DNA of 47,319 bases from an uncultured Alistipes sp. (GCA_944322375.1 CALUOX010000005.1:1-47319), one strand, 5' to 3'. Positions 34,832 to 43,530 are shown, counted from the stretch's first letter. Program-made: numbers and translations. Notes: a model not told the origin generated them from the letters alone.

Positions 34832-34871
34832 CGCGACTGTGGAGTATTCTTGCGCGGTAACTGAACAGAGA

Positions 34872-35699
34872 ATGAAAAAATTCGGAATCTTCTTACTCGG
34901 CATCGTGTCCCTGGGTGCGGTCCTGAGCGGCTGCAGCGGCGTCAACCGTCTGATCAAAAGCGGAAACGCCGAGCAGATCTATGCCAAAGGCGTCGAACTG
35001 TACAATGCCGAGAAATGGGCCAAGGCCATCGCCCTGCTCGAACATGTCGAGAACTACTATTCGGGAATGAGCAAGGCCGATACCCTCTCGTTCTACATTG
35101 CACGCGCGCATTTCAAGAACCGCAGTTACGATACCGCATCGGAGCTTTTCGACACCTATCGCCGCACCTACGGCCGCAGCCCCTTCATCGAAGATGCCGA
35201 AGGCATGTACGCCATGTGCTTCTACTACCTGTCACCATCGCCCGAACGCGATCAGACGGTTACGTCACAAGCGATCATCGCCATCTCGGAGTTCATGTCG
35301 CGGTATCCCGAAAGCGAGAAATTCGAGGCCTTCAAGTCCATGCGCGACGAACTGACGGAGCGGCTCCACGACAAGGAGTTCATCAATGCCTACACCTATT
35401 ACAAGACGGGGAAGCACAAATCCGCAATCGTCGCATTGAAAAATGCGCTGAAAAAATATCCGGAGACGACCCATCGCGAAGAGTTGATGTACCTCATCGT
35501 AGGATCGGGCTATGAACTGGCGCACAATTCGATCCGCAGCAAGCAGACGGACCGTTACCTCGCGATGCTCGACTCCTACTACAGTTTCATCGCCGAATAT
35601 CCCGAATCGACACATCGCAAGGAGGTGGACCGCATGGCCAAGGAGGCAAAAGATTATCTGGCAAAGAATCAAAAAATCGATACGCAAGATGGAAATTAA
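34872..35699 (+). CDS. bamD: Outer membrane assembly lipoprotein BamD
   Basis: 275 residues from the ATG at 34872. The lipoprotein signal ends AVLSGC21. Five TPR-like helical repeats follow (for example QIYAKGVELYNAEKWAKAI; FYIARAHFKNRSYDTASELF). BamD is the essential lipoprotein that, with the BamA barrel, inserts outer membrane proteins. The start is chosen for its lipobox; an upstream in-frame ATG at 34839 would destroy the N-terminal signal. It is the first gene of an operon, overlapping rpoZ by 11 bp (rpoZ starts at 35689). Confidence 0.92.
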   Translation: MKKFGIFLLGIVSLGAVLSGCSGVNRLIKSGNAEQIYAKGVELYNAEKWAKAIALLEHVENYYSGMSKADTLSFYIARAHFKNRSYDTASELFDTYRRTYGRSPFIEDAEGMYAMCFYYLSPSPERDQTVTSQAIIAISEFMSRYPESEKFEAFKSMRDELTERLHDKEFINAYTYYKTGKHKSAIVALKNALKKYPETTHREELMYLIVGSGYELAHNSIRSKQTDRYLAMLDSYYSFIAEYPESTHRKEVDRMAKEAKDYLAKNQKIDTQDGN

Positions 35700-36012
35700 A
35701 AAGAACATTCCCAATAACACCATCACCCGCAAGCTGGTGGATCTGGATCGTGAAACGGGAAATATCTACGAGACGGTAAATATCATTGCACGGCGCGCAA
35801 ATCAGATTGCCGCCGAACTGAAGACCGAGCTCAACCGCAAACTCGCCGAATTCTCGACGACGACCGATACGTTGGAGGAGACCTTCGAGAACCGTGAACA
35901 GATCGAAATCTCACGCTACTACGAACGTCTGCCCAAACCGACGATCATCGCAACCGAAGAGTTTCTCGACGGAGAGCTCACCTATCGCATGGGCGCAAAG
36001 GAGGAGAACTAA
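35689..36012 (+). CDS. rpoZ: RNA polymerase omega subunit
   Basis: 107 residues, starting MEIKKNIPNNTITRKLVDLD. The conserved omega segment ETGNIYETVNIIARRANQIA (about 22-41) matches the Bacteroidota form of RpoZ (Rpb6-like fold), which helps fold and hold the beta' subunit. It overlaps bamD by 11 bp in another frame, implying coupled translation, and coaBC starts 30 bp later. Confidence 0.9.
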   Translation: MEIKKNIPNNTITRKLVDLDRETGNIYETVNIIARRANQIAAELKTELNRKLAEFSTTTDTLEETFENREQIEISRYYERLPKPTIIATEEFLDGELTYRMGAKEEN

Positions 36013-36042
36013 CAATCCGCGAGGGGCAACCCCCGTATCCTC

Positions 36043-37239
36043 ATGTTGAAAGGCAAACACATCCTGTTGGGTATTACGGGCAGCATAGCAGCTTACAAGG
36101 CCGCTGTGCTGTGTCGTTTATTGAAGACGGCCGGAGCCGACGTACAGGTCGTGATGACACCCCTGGCGAAACAGTTCATCACGCCCCTGACCATGGCTAC
36201 GCTCTCGAAAAATCCGATTCTCGTCGAGTTCTTCAACCCCGAGAACGGCGCATGGAACTCCCATGTAGCTCTCGGCGAGTGGGCCGACTGTTATCTCATC
36301 GCTCCCGCAACGGCCAATACTCTGGCAAAAATGGCGCATGGAATCGCCGACAATCTGTTGCTGACAACCTATCTGTCGTCGCGCGCTCCCGTTGTCGTCG
36401 CTCCGGCAATGGACCTGGACATGTTCGCCCATGCAACGACGCAGCGCAATCTATCGGAGCTGCGGCAGACGGGTGTACATGTCATCGAACCGGAAGACGG
36501 CGAACTGGCAAGCGGACTCTCCGGGAAAGGCCGCATGGCCGAACCGTCCCAGATCGTCGCATTCGTCGATGCGCTGCTCGAAGAAAAAAAAAAGAACCTG
36601 CAAGGTAAACGCTTCATCGTAACGGCCGGCGCCACCATCGAAGCGATCGATCCCGTACGTTTCATCTCCAACCATTCATCGGGAAAGATGGGCTACGCCA
36701 TCGCCGGCGAGCTGGCAGAGCGCGGTGCCGACGTACTGCTCGTAACCGGACGCACGGCACTTCCCACCCCGACCGGCGTTACGAGATGCGACATTCTGTC
36801 GGCCGAGGAGATGCACCGAGCCGTCGTCGAGGCCTTTGACTCGGCCGATGGAGCGGTCATGTGCGCTGCCGTGGCGGACTATACTCCGGAACACTGCGCC
36901 GACCGCAAACTCAAGAAAAACGACGACGATCTGGTGATCCGTCTGCGCCGCACGAAAGATATCGCGGCGGAACTCGGAAGCCGCAAGGGAGACCGCATCC
37001 TTGTAGGCTTTGCCCTGGAGACTGACGACGAAGAGGCCCATGCCCGCGAGAAGCTGGAACGGAAACATTTCGACTTCATCGTTCTCAACTCGTTGCGCGA
37101 CACCGGTGCGGGATTCCGCGGCGACACGAACAAGGTCACGTTCATCGACGCCGCAGGCAGCGAAGCGTTGCCGCTGCTCTCAAAACGGGAGGTCGCCCGA
37201 CGCATCGCCGACAAAATCGAAGGTCTGATTCAAAAATAA
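36043..37239 (+). CDS. coaBC: CoaBC (Dfp), coenzyme A biosynthesis
   Basis: 398 residues, both domains present. The N-terminal flavin decarboxylase half (CoaC) has GITGSIAAYKA (residues 10-20) and the PAMD motif (VVAPAMDLDMF). The C-terminal synthetase half (CoaB) has TAGATIEAIDPVRFISNHSSGKMGYAIA and AAVADYTP. It joins cysteine to phosphopantothenate and then decarboxylates the product. Odd: the segment that carries the catalytic cysteine of the decarboxylase (Cys158 in E. coli) reads LASGLSGKGRM here, putting Ser157 at that place. This may be a lineage feature; the rest looks intact. It lies within the bamD-rpoZ-coaBC-recN operon. Confidence 0.93.
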   Translation: MLKGKHILLGITGSIAAYKAAVLCRLLKTAGADVQVVMTPLAKQFITPLTMATLSKNPILVEFFNPENGAWNSHVALGEWADCYLIAPATANTLAKMAHGIADNLLLTTYLSSRAPVVVAPAMDLDMFAHATTQRNLSELRQTGVHVIEPEDGELASGLSGKGRMAEPSQIVAFVDALLEEKKKNLQGKRFIVTAGATIEAIDPVRFISNHSSGKMGYAIAGELAERGADVLLVTGRTALPTPTGVTRCDILSAEEMHRAVVEAFDSADGAVMCAAVADYTPEHCADRKLKKNDDDLVIRLRRTKDIAAELGSRKGDRILVGFALETDDEEAHAREKLERKHFDFIVLNSLRDTGAGFRGDTNKVTFIDAAGSEALPLLSKREVARRIADKIEGLIQK

Positions 37240-37243
37240 AGTC

Positions 37244-38905
37244 ATGTTACGGCGTCTGACGGTCAGCAACTACATCCTCATCGATGCTCTGGAGATCGAG
37301 TTCGACGAGCATCTGAACATCATTACGGGTGAAACGGGTGCCGGTAAATCGATTCTGCTCGGCGCCCTGGGACTGCTGCTGGGCAACAAGAACGAGGGGA
37401 CGACTCTGCGTGACCCGCAGCACAACTGCGTCATTGAAGCCTGCTTCGAGATCGGCGACTATGAGCTGCAGCACTTTTTCGAGGAGAACGATCTCGACTA
37501 CGCCGATGAAACCGTCATCCGGAGGATCATCACCCCTGCCGGCAAAAGCCGCAGCTATGTCAATGACCTGCCGGTTCCGCTCACGCTTCTGCGCGATCTG
37601 GGCAGCCGGCTGATCGACATCCATTCACAGCATCAGACACTTATTCTTGCGTCGGAAGCCTTTCGCACGAAGGCACTTGACACCGTAGCCGAAAACAGGG
37701 CCGCTCTGGAAGAGTATCGTACCCACTACCGCTCTCTGCTGACAATGCAGCACGAACTGAGCCGCCGCGAGGCCGAAGCCGAAGCGGCCCGCCGGGATGA
37801 AGAGTGGCTGCGTTACCAAAGCGAGGAGCTGCAGGCTGCAGGCCTGCGAAGCGGCGAAAGCGAAGAGCTCGAACGCGAACAGGCCATTCTGGCCAACGCG
37901 GATCGCATCGGCGAAGCCGTCACGACGATCCGCAACGCCTTCGACAGCGATGAGATCGGTGTTCTGGAACAACTCAAGAATGCCGAAAATCTCCTTGCGC
38001 GGCTTCACGACAGTTATCCCCGGGCATCGGAACTTGCCGAACGGCTTCACTCCGTTCTCGAGGAGCTCAAGGACATCGATGCAACATTGGCCGACGACAG
38101 TCAGCGCATCGAGACCAACCCCGAACGGTTGCAACAGGTCGATGACCGGATCGCAGTTCTGCTTTCCCTCTGTCAGAAATACCGTGTTGCGGACGAGGCG
38201 GAGCTCATGGCCCTGCGCGACCGCAGCACGTCGCAGCTTGAGGCCATCGTCCACTCCGACAAGGAGCTGGCGGAGTTGCGCAAGCGAATTGATGGCGAGC
38301 GCAATGCGGCGGAGCTGGCAGCGGCCGAACTCCATCGGCGGAGGGCACGCGCAGCGGCGGAGTTCGGCAGACGAATCGCCGAGATGCTCGTTCCGTTAGG
38401 CATGCCCGACATCCGTTTCGAGGTGGCGGTAACCGACAGCGGAGAGCTCGCCGACGACGGACGCGACCGCATCGAATTTCTCTTCTCCTCCAATCCGAAC
38501 ACACGACCGGCGCCGGTCGAGCGCACGGCTTCGGGAGGTGAGCTGTCACGTGTCATGCTGGTTATCAAGGCGCTGCTGGCGCAGCAGATGCAATTGCCGA
38601 CAATTCTCTTCGATGAGATCGACACGGGAGTATCGGGTCGTATTGCCGATGCGATGGGTGAAATCATCTGCAATCTGTCACAAACGATGCAGGTCGTGGA
38701 TATCACCCATCTGCCGCAGGTTGCATCGAAAGGTTCGACACATTTCGTCGTATACAAGCAGAACGGCGAGACAAGGATCTCCCGTCTCTCGGCGGAAGAC
38801 CGGATTACCGAAATAGCCAAGATGCTCTCCGGAAGCGAAATTACCGATGCTGCGCTCTCTCAGGCCCGGATTCTCCTCGGGAGAGCCGACAAGCAGCACT
38901 CGTGA
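37244..38905 (+). CDS. recN: DNA repair protein RecN
   Basis: 553 residues, SMC-like layout. Walker A GETGAGKS is at residues 29-36. Two coiled-coil arms follow (about 150-345, for example ELSRREAEAEAARRDEEWL). The ABC signature ASGGELSRVML and Walker B TILFDEIDTGVSG are in the C-terminal third, and the D/H-loop is in VVDITHLPQVA. RecN acts in double-strand break repair, holding DNA for recombination. It starts 4 bp after coaBC. In many Bacteroidota I recall a DUF4835 gene between these two; it is absent here. Confidence 0.95.
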   Translation: MLRRLTVSNYILIDALEIEFDEHLNIITGETGAGKSILLGALGLLLGNKNEGTTLRDPQHNCVIEACFEIGDYELQHFFEENDLDYADETVIRRIITPAGKSRSYVNDLPVPLTLLRDLGSRLIDIHSQHQTLILASEAFRTKALDTVAENRAALEEYRTHYRSLLTMQHELSRREAEAEAARRDEEWLRYQSEELQAAGLRSGESEELEREQAILANADRIGEAVTTIRNAFDSDEIGVLEQLKNAENLLARLHDSYPRASELAERLHSVLEELKDIDATLADDSQRIETNPERLQQVDDRIAVLLSLCQKYRVADEAELMALRDRSTSQLEAIVHSDKELAELRKRIDGERNAAELAAAELHRRRARAAAEFGRRIAEMLVPLGMPDIRFEVAVTDSGELADDGRDRIEFLFSSNPNTRPAPVERTASGGELSRVMLVIKALLAQQMQLPTILFDEIDTGVSGRIADAMGEIICNLSQTMQVVDITHLPQVASKGSTHFVVYKQNGETRISRLSAEDRITEIAKMLSGSEITDAALSQARILLGRADKQHS

Positions 38906-39051
38906 CTCGCGCATCGAGGGAAGGCGTGCAGGCTCGATCATCTATCTTCAGCGGTTCATCCGCGATTCACCTGCGTTGTACAGCCGATACCCGAAAGGAG
39001 ATAAGTTGAGATTCATGTTGCAGTCTTACCGCAACACACAGCGCCAACACG

Positions 39052-39091
39052 AAAAAACAGGAGATCCCGATATCGGGATCTCCTGTTTTTT
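39052..39091. terminator. Bidirectional terminator between recN and the next gene
   Basis: Nearly perfect 19-bp palindromic hairpin: AAAAAACAGGAGATCCCGA with its complement, 2-nt loop, giving a T run on either strand. It serves recN (+) and the small minus-strand gene (stop at 39130). Confidence 0.92.
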
Positions 39092-39129
39092 CCTTATGTT
39101 ACGCTTCGTCCCACGACGCCCCTGCGACG

Positions 39130-39531
39130 TTACCGGGGCAATATCTCCCCGTTCTGCTGCGCTGCCGGCGAAACCGCTACGATACTGTCAACAACGAACT
39201 TGGTGAAACCCCGCCAGGGCAGGGCTCCGAAATACTCCTTATAATGAAGTTCAAGCGTCCGTCCGCCCTGCAGCATCAGCTCACGGGCCAGACGTTCGTC
39301 CTCGACGGAGAATTCGAACTCATAGGACTGGACGGTGCCGGCCGACTTGGATCGTATGCCCGACTGGATCAATTTGCCCTCATAGGTCTTGAAGAGTACA
39401 CCCTTGTAAACGACATAGTTCAGTTCGCCGCTTTTCACCCCCTCTCCGAAAACAAAATAGAATCGGAAATAAAACGACACGGCGGCAATGACCAGTATTG
39501 CAAGCAGGATGATTCGCAAATGTTTTTTCAT
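39130..39531 (-). CDS. Small conserved membrane-anchored protein
   Basis: 133 residues. One N-terminal membrane helix (about 6-30), then a soluble part containing GEGVKSGELNYVVYKGVLFKTYEGKLIQ and, near the end, ALPWRGFTKFVVDSIV. I recall related Bacteroidota proteins, sometimes mislabelled as a dehydrogenase; no catalytic motif is visible and function is unknown. It is transcribed alone toward recN and shares its terminator. Codon use matches the neighbours. Confidence 0.75.
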   Translation of the reverse strand: MKKHLRIILLAILVIAAVSFYFRFYFVFGEGVKSGELNYVVYKGVLFKTYEGKLIQSGIRSKSAGTVQSYEFEFSVEDERLARELMLQGGRTLELHYKEYFGALPWRGFTKFVVDSIVAVSPAAQQNGEILPR

Positions 39532-39991
39532 GATTTCATGTTATTTTGTCCGTCAAGTTATCCGTTGGGGCGGAGATTCGGCATAAAGATAGTGAATCAT
39601 GCGGAATTTTCGTCCCGGGAGCGCAGAAAATCACTTTTGCTCGTCGTCCATCCGCATTCGGCAGAAAAAAAACAGATCGTCCACGTAGGACGATCTGCTG
39701 TAAATTTTCGGTTGTCAAGAATAAAGGGCGGTCTTGTTGTCGGGAGTTGTTTCACTTCACGAAGTCATACGCATCAATACGCGCCACGACTTCATCCGAT
39801 CTTTATCTCCACTCTTCTACCTCACCGCTCTTCCCTTATCTTCCCGTTCACTTCACTTTTCTCTCCTGCTCTCACTTTCACCTTTCTCCCCCCCCCGCTC
39901 ATTCGCCGAAAACCTGGCGATCATTTCATTCCTTTTCACACCCTCAACAATGTTGCAAGGCGAAAACGGTGAGGTCGGACCGGGAGTGAAA
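39532..39991. other. 460-bp intergenic region
   Basis: It lies downstream of rpsT on the minus strand. It holds a minus-strand terminator (39665-39697), a pyrimidine-rich stretch (about 39800-39890) and nine C (39888-39896). No gene is seen. Confidence 0.7.
39665..39697 (-). terminator. Terminator, probably of rpsT
   Basis: Minus strand: 10-bp stem CAGATCGTCC with its complement, 5-nt loop, then eight T (complement of 39665-39672). It lies about 295 bp past the rpsT stop, so the transcript would have a long 3' region. Confidence 0.85.
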
Positions 39992-40243
39992 TCAGAGGGC
40001 GTTCACGTGAAGCTGAAGTGCACCCTTGAGGTTTCCTGCCTTGTTCTTGTGGATGATATTGTGTTTAGCCAATTTATCCAGCATGGAGGTGACTTTCGGC
40101 AGGAGAGCTTCAGCGGCACTCTTCTCCGTCGTATTGCGCAGTGCCTTCACGGCATTACGGGCCGTCTTGTGATAAAGACGATTGTGCGCACGCTTGCTCA
40201 GCGTCTGACGGATCCGTTTCTTCGATGACTTATGGTTTGCCAT
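39992..40243 (-). CDS. rpsT: 30S ribosomal protein S20
   Basis: 83 residues, highly basic and helical, starting MANHKSSKKRIRQTLSKRAHN, the standard S20 signature. S20 binds 16S rRNA early in small-subunit assembly. No consensus promoter is clear directly upstream. tRNA-Glu lies 270 bp upstream on the same strand with a good promoter, so co-transcription is possible. The 3' region holds a G9 run in the RNA sense and then a terminator. Confidence 0.97.
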   Translation of the reverse strand: MANHKSSKKRIRQTLSKRAHNRLYHKTARNAVKALRNTTEKSAAEALLPKVTSMLDKLAKHNIIHKNKAGNLKGALQLHVNAL

Positions 40244-40513
40244 AGTTCTGTTATTATTTAATTCTTACTATCTATCAACAACTAAAACGGCCGTAGCCGC
40301 TTTCGGATAGGCGTCGCGCCCGCTCCAACATCATTATCACCCGTCGAAGCCGCAGGCTCCGGTTCTCTCACACCTCCCGGCTACTCCCCCCCCCTCTCTC
40401 TCATCAGGCTTCCGGGTCCCGCAGCCAAGTCACTCATCCAATTACACCGATCACACACCGGCCCTCGGACGAATGAGGTCCAACCGAAAAACGTTGCACC
40501 GCAACTCCTCGTG

Positions 40514-40585
40514 TAGCCCATAGCAGAATCGAACTGCTCTTTCAAGAATGAAAATCTTGCGTCCTAACCGATAGACGAATGGGCC
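40514..40585 (-). tRNA. tRNA-Glu (anticodon UUC)
   Basis: A 72-nt cloverleaf on the minus strand. The acceptor stem GGCCCAT pairs with ATGGGCT (G-U at the outermost pair), the anticodon stem is CAAGA/TCTTG with loop TTTTCAT, giving anticodon TTC, and the T-arm has GTTCGATTC. CCA is not encoded. The promoter is at 40626-40656. Confidence 0.95.
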
Positions 40586-40625
40586 TACTCGTGCTATTTC
40601 CACCCAACGGCTTACTTTAGCGGTG

Positions 40626-40656
40626 CAAAGATAAGCAAAAAAGTGACCGAAACAAA
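40626..40656 (-). promoter_or_regulatory. Promoter of tRNA-Glu (and perhaps rpsT)
   Basis: Minus strand TTTG (complement of 40653-40656), exactly 19 nt, TATCTTTG (complement of 40626-40633). Confidence 0.8.
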
Positions 40657-40667
40657 AAAAGGCGGGA

Positions 40668-40698
40668 AAAAATTATCTTGATCGACCGAAACCGGTCG
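40668..40698 (-). terminator. Possible terminator of the ABC importer genes
   Basis: Minus-strand hairpin CGACCG-GTTT-CGGTCG followed, after a gap, by TTTTTT. The short stem and distant T run make this uncertain. Confidence 0.35.
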
Positions 40699-40731
40699 TC
40701 CCGCTGTGCCGGCACCACCCGATACACCTCG

Positions 40732-41496
40732 TTATTTCCGCATCGTAATCTTCCGTGTATCAGCATCGAACGCCACCGTATCGCTGTGGAACAGCCGTTC
40801 GATATGTCCGCTGCGCACCATCTCCTCGGTCTGAAGCAGATGCAGCCGCGGAGGATCGATCAACGCCACGGAGTCACACAACGTCAACGCAATATCGAGT
40901 TCATGGGTCGAAAAGAGGATGCATTTCCCCTCTTCGTGCGCCAGCCGCCTCAGCAACGTACAAACCTCATACCGATTGGGCATGTCCAGAAAAGCCGTCG
41001 GCTCATCAAGAAGTATGAGCGGCGTATCCTGCGCCAGCGCACGGGCAATCATCACCCGTTGCACCTCCCCGTCGGAAAGCCGGTCCAGCGCCTTGTCGGC
41101 GAAATCGCCCATCCCCACAATCGCAAGAGCCCGCTCCACCACCGCACGGTCTCCGGCAAGCAGCCGTCCCAACCAGTCGGTGTAGGGTGCGCGACCCAGC
41201 CCCACCACCTCGCAGCAGGTCAGGTTGGCGATCCGGATCTTCTCGGTCGCTACGAAACTCACCTTCCGGGCCAACTCCTGCGGCGTTGTCTCCCGCAAGG
41301 AACGGCCGAAGAGACGGATCTCACCGTCCAACGGTTTCTCGAGTCCCGTCACGGCACGCAGCAGCGTACTCTTTCCCGTACCGTTTCGTCCCAGAAGTGC
41401 GACAAGCTGCCCGGCATCGATCGACGCCGACACATGATCAAGGAGAATCCTCGACCCGTATCCCAGGGTCAGGTTACGAAACTCAAGCGGCCTCAT
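40732..41496 (-). CDS. Iron/cobalamin-type ABC importer, ATP-binding subunit (FecE-like)
   Basis: 254 residues. Walker A GRNGTGKST (residues 36-44), signature LSDGEVQR (Asp in place of the usual Gly of LSGGQ), Walker B LILLDEPTAFLD and the H-loop in STHELDIAL. The best fit is the type II importer family that takes up iron-siderophore, haem or cobalamin. The substrate cannot be told from sequence. It overlaps the permease gene by 4 bp (ATGA). A periplasmic binding protein gene is not seen in this window. Confidence 0.88.
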   Translation of the reverse strand: MRPLEFRNLTLGYGSRILLDHVSASIDAGQLVALLGRNGTGKSTLLRAVTGLEKPLDGEIRLFGRSLRETTPQELARKVSFVATEKIRIANLTCCEVVGLGRAPYTDWLGRLLAGDRAVVERALAIVGMGDFADKALDRLSDGEVQRVMIARALAQDTPLILLDEPTAFLDMPNRYEVCTLLRRLAHEEGKCILFSTHELDIALTLCDSVALIDPPRLHLLQTEEMVRSGHIERLFHSDTVAFDADTRKITMRK

Positions 41497-42509
41497 ACAA
41501 TACTTCTGTTACGCATAATCACCCATATCACGATCGGTATGCCGAACAGCGCCGTCAAGGTATTGACCGGCAGCGCCGTACGCTTCGACAGGAGATCGCA
41601 GAGGAGCAGCATCGCCATTCCCAGCAGCATCGAAGCCGGCATCAATATCCGATGGTCCGCACTTCGGAACAACATGCGGGCCAGATGCGGCACGGCAAGT
41701 CCCACGAAACCGATCGGACCGCAAAAGGCGGTCACGGTACCCGACAGAAGGGTCGTAGCGACAAAGATCAACGAACGGGTTCGAGCCACGTTAAGTCCCA
41801 TCGTACAGGCATATCGTTCGCCCAGGAGCAGCAGATTCAACGGTTTCAGTACGGCGATCGTCAGGACCGTTCCAATCAGTACGGCCGGAGCCAGCAAGGC
41901 CAGCTGCGCCGCCGTAACATCCCCCAGAGATCCCATCGTCCAGACGACATAGGTCTTGAGTGCCGCTTCGTTGCCCAGATACTGCAGAATCTCGACAAGT
42001 GCCCCGACGGCCGATCCGAACATCATGCCCAGGATAAGGATCACCATGATATCCTTGATTCTGCGGCTCACGACCATGATGAGCAACAGGATCGACGCGG
42101 CACCGATCCATGCGGCACCGACCGTACCGAGACCGAGCACAAGCGAATGACCGGCCACGCCAAGGAGCGGCGCACCTAACAGGAAGAGTGCAACACCGAG
42201 ACTTGCACCGGAACTGATTCCCAGGACAAAGGGTCCGGCCAGCGGATTTCGGAAAAGCGTCTGCATCAACAGACCGCTTGCCGCAAGAGCAACTCCGGCC
42301 AGAAGCGCAACGAGTGCCTTCACGAGCCGTATTTTGAGGATGATGTCACGCGTCGCCGGATCACAGGGTGCACCACGAAGAATCTTCCAGAGATCATGCA
42401 GGCCGACGCCGACAGCCCCGGACGTCAGGTCGCAGACGAAGAGTGCAGCCACAAGGATCGACAAGAGGCCGAACAGGAATTTCGGACGGATTTCAGACGA
42501 ACGGTTCAC
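41493..42509 (-). CDS. FecCD-type ABC importer permease
   Basis: About 338 residues from the GTG at 42509 (VNRSSEIRPKFLFG); earlier in-frame TTG codons up to 42596 are possible but would place the start inside upstream promoter sequence. Strongly hydrophobic, with about nine to ten membrane helices (for example LLSILVAALFVCDLTSGAVGVG and GAALGVALFLLGAPL-type segments). Typical FecCD motifs include ALLAGVALAASGLLMQTLFRNPLAGP, GISSGASLGV and FVGLAVPHLARM. It forms the membrane channel for iron-siderophore, haem or cobalamin import. A -7 box on the minus strand lies at 42552-42559. The tRNA-Pro gene is divergent. Confidence 0.88.
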   Translation of the reverse strand: MNRSSEIRPKFLFGLLSILVAALFVCDLTSGAVGVGLHDLWKILRGAPCDPATRDIILKIRLVKALVALLAGVALAASGLLMQTLFRNPLAGPFVLGISSGASLGVALFLLGAPLLGVAGHSLVLGLGTVGAAWIGAASILLLIMVVSRRIKDIMVILILGMMFGSAVGALVEILQYLGNEAALKTYVVWTMGSLGDVTAAQLALLAPAVLIGTVLTIAVLKPLNLLLLGERYACTMGLNVARTRSLIFVATTLLSGTVTAFCGPIGFVGLAVPHLARMLFRSADHRILMPASMLLGMAMLLLCDLLSKRTALPVNTLTALFGIPIVIWVIMRNRSIV

Positions 42510-42551
42510 GAGACGGAATCCAGGAATTTGTTTTTGAAAAAAATCTTCGGA

Positions 42552-42559
42552 CAAAAATA
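42552..42559 (-). promoter_or_regulatory. -7 element for the FecCD-FecE genes
   Basis: TATTTTTG on the minus strand (plus strand CAAAAATA); about 36 nt leader to the GTG at 42509. Confidence 0.45.
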
Positions 42560-42580
42560 GCAAATATTTCAGAAAATAAT

Positions 42581-42588
42581 TATCTTTG
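42581..42588 (+). promoter_or_regulatory. -7 element of tRNA-Pro
   Basis: TATCTTTG, 39 nt before the tRNA start. Confidence 0.6.
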
Positions 42589-42627
42589 CACCGCAAAACG
42601 GATAAGGACCGTATTGTGAAACACCAT

Positions 42628-42702
42628 CGGGGTGTAGCTCAGCCCGGTTAGAGTACACGTCTGGGGGGCGTGTTGTCGCAAGTTCGAATCTTGTCACCCC
42701 GA
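42628..42702 (+). tRNA. tRNA-Pro (anticodon GGG)
   Basis: A 75-nt cloverleaf. The acceptor stem CGGGGTG pairs with CACCCCG, the anticodon stem is CACGT/GCGTG with loop CTGGGGG (anticodon GGG), and the T-arm has GTTCGAATC. CCA is not encoded. Confidence 0.93.
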
Positions 42703-42710
42703 CTAACCGA

Positions 42711-42751
42711 AGATCCTTGATATTCAATCGAATGTCAAGGATCTCTCTTTT
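42711..42751 (+). terminator. tRNA-Pro terminator
   Basis: 10-bp stem AGATCCTTGA with its complement and an internal ATTC/GAAT pair, then CTCTTTT. Confidence 0.8.
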
Positions 42752-43027
42752 ATGCCGCATTGCCCTTCATGGTGCTGTGGAACACAAGCGGAACAAATCA
42801 CATCCTTTCATGACAAAACGCCTGGTCCCGGCAGGCAGCAATAACTACCATAATTCCTTCCGCCCCGGCCAATATCAGTCGGTTGCCGGCTTTTTACATT
42901 TTCGCTCCACTTAAAACGCAGTTTCTCACTGGCTTTACTTCCATCAACAGGTCAAAGAGAGAGATATGGAAGCACCCTCTTTCATTCTTCCGGCTGCAAC
43001 ATGGGGAAAAACTGCTTACGATCGCAT

Positions 43028-43325
43028 CTTCATGTATCGTCTTGACAGGGCACGGACAGCAACAAAGGTACGCACAAAGACAGAAACAGAGTCAGAAACA
43101 AGGAGAGGGGACAGCAACAGGAACAAAGACAGAAACGACAAGTACAGGGGACAGAAACAGGGGTAAAGGCAGAGACTGCAGTAACGAGAGCAGGGGCTGG
43201 GGCTGAGGCAGGGACAGAAACAGCAACAGAGACAAGGACTGGAGACAGCAACAGGCGCAAAGAGTGGAAACAGACGCAAAGACAAGGACTGCAGCAACAG
43301 GGGCAAAGGCAGGAACTGCAACTCC
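43028..43325. repeat. Purine-rich degenerate repeat
   Basis: About 300 bp dominated by hexamer-like variants of ACAGAA, ACAGCA and ACAGGG. Larger echoes include ACAAGGACTG at 43232 and 43282 (50 bp apart) and GACAGCAACAGG near 43110 and 43244. It resembles the 23195-23636 repeat in composition but shares no long unit with it. Confidence 0.75.
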
Positions 43326-43530
43326 TGCGGGCAACATTGATCTGAATACCGTGCCGGCTCCCCGACAAGACGGGACCAGCCATCAACGAATCCATTGAAC
43401 TGGATCCCGATTCGGAGGATCTCCACTTTGCATCAGCACTGTACAGAATCCGGGATCAATACACCGGCGGTAACCAGTGCTCTACAGGACGTTTCACCCA
43501 AACCGGAGGACAACTCCCATCCAGGCGCAG

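Larger units (their letters stand above)
34506..34871. other. 366-bp intergenic region
   Basis: It contains a G9 run (34550-34558), a perfect 12-bp hairpin (34637-34667) and the bamD promoter (34801-34831). No gene is seen. Confidence 0.7.

Noticed and set aside
43016..43426. Cys/Leu/Pro-rich small protein on the minus strand
   Set aside because: It is the complement of a degenerate purine repeat; no start context and several frames open at once.
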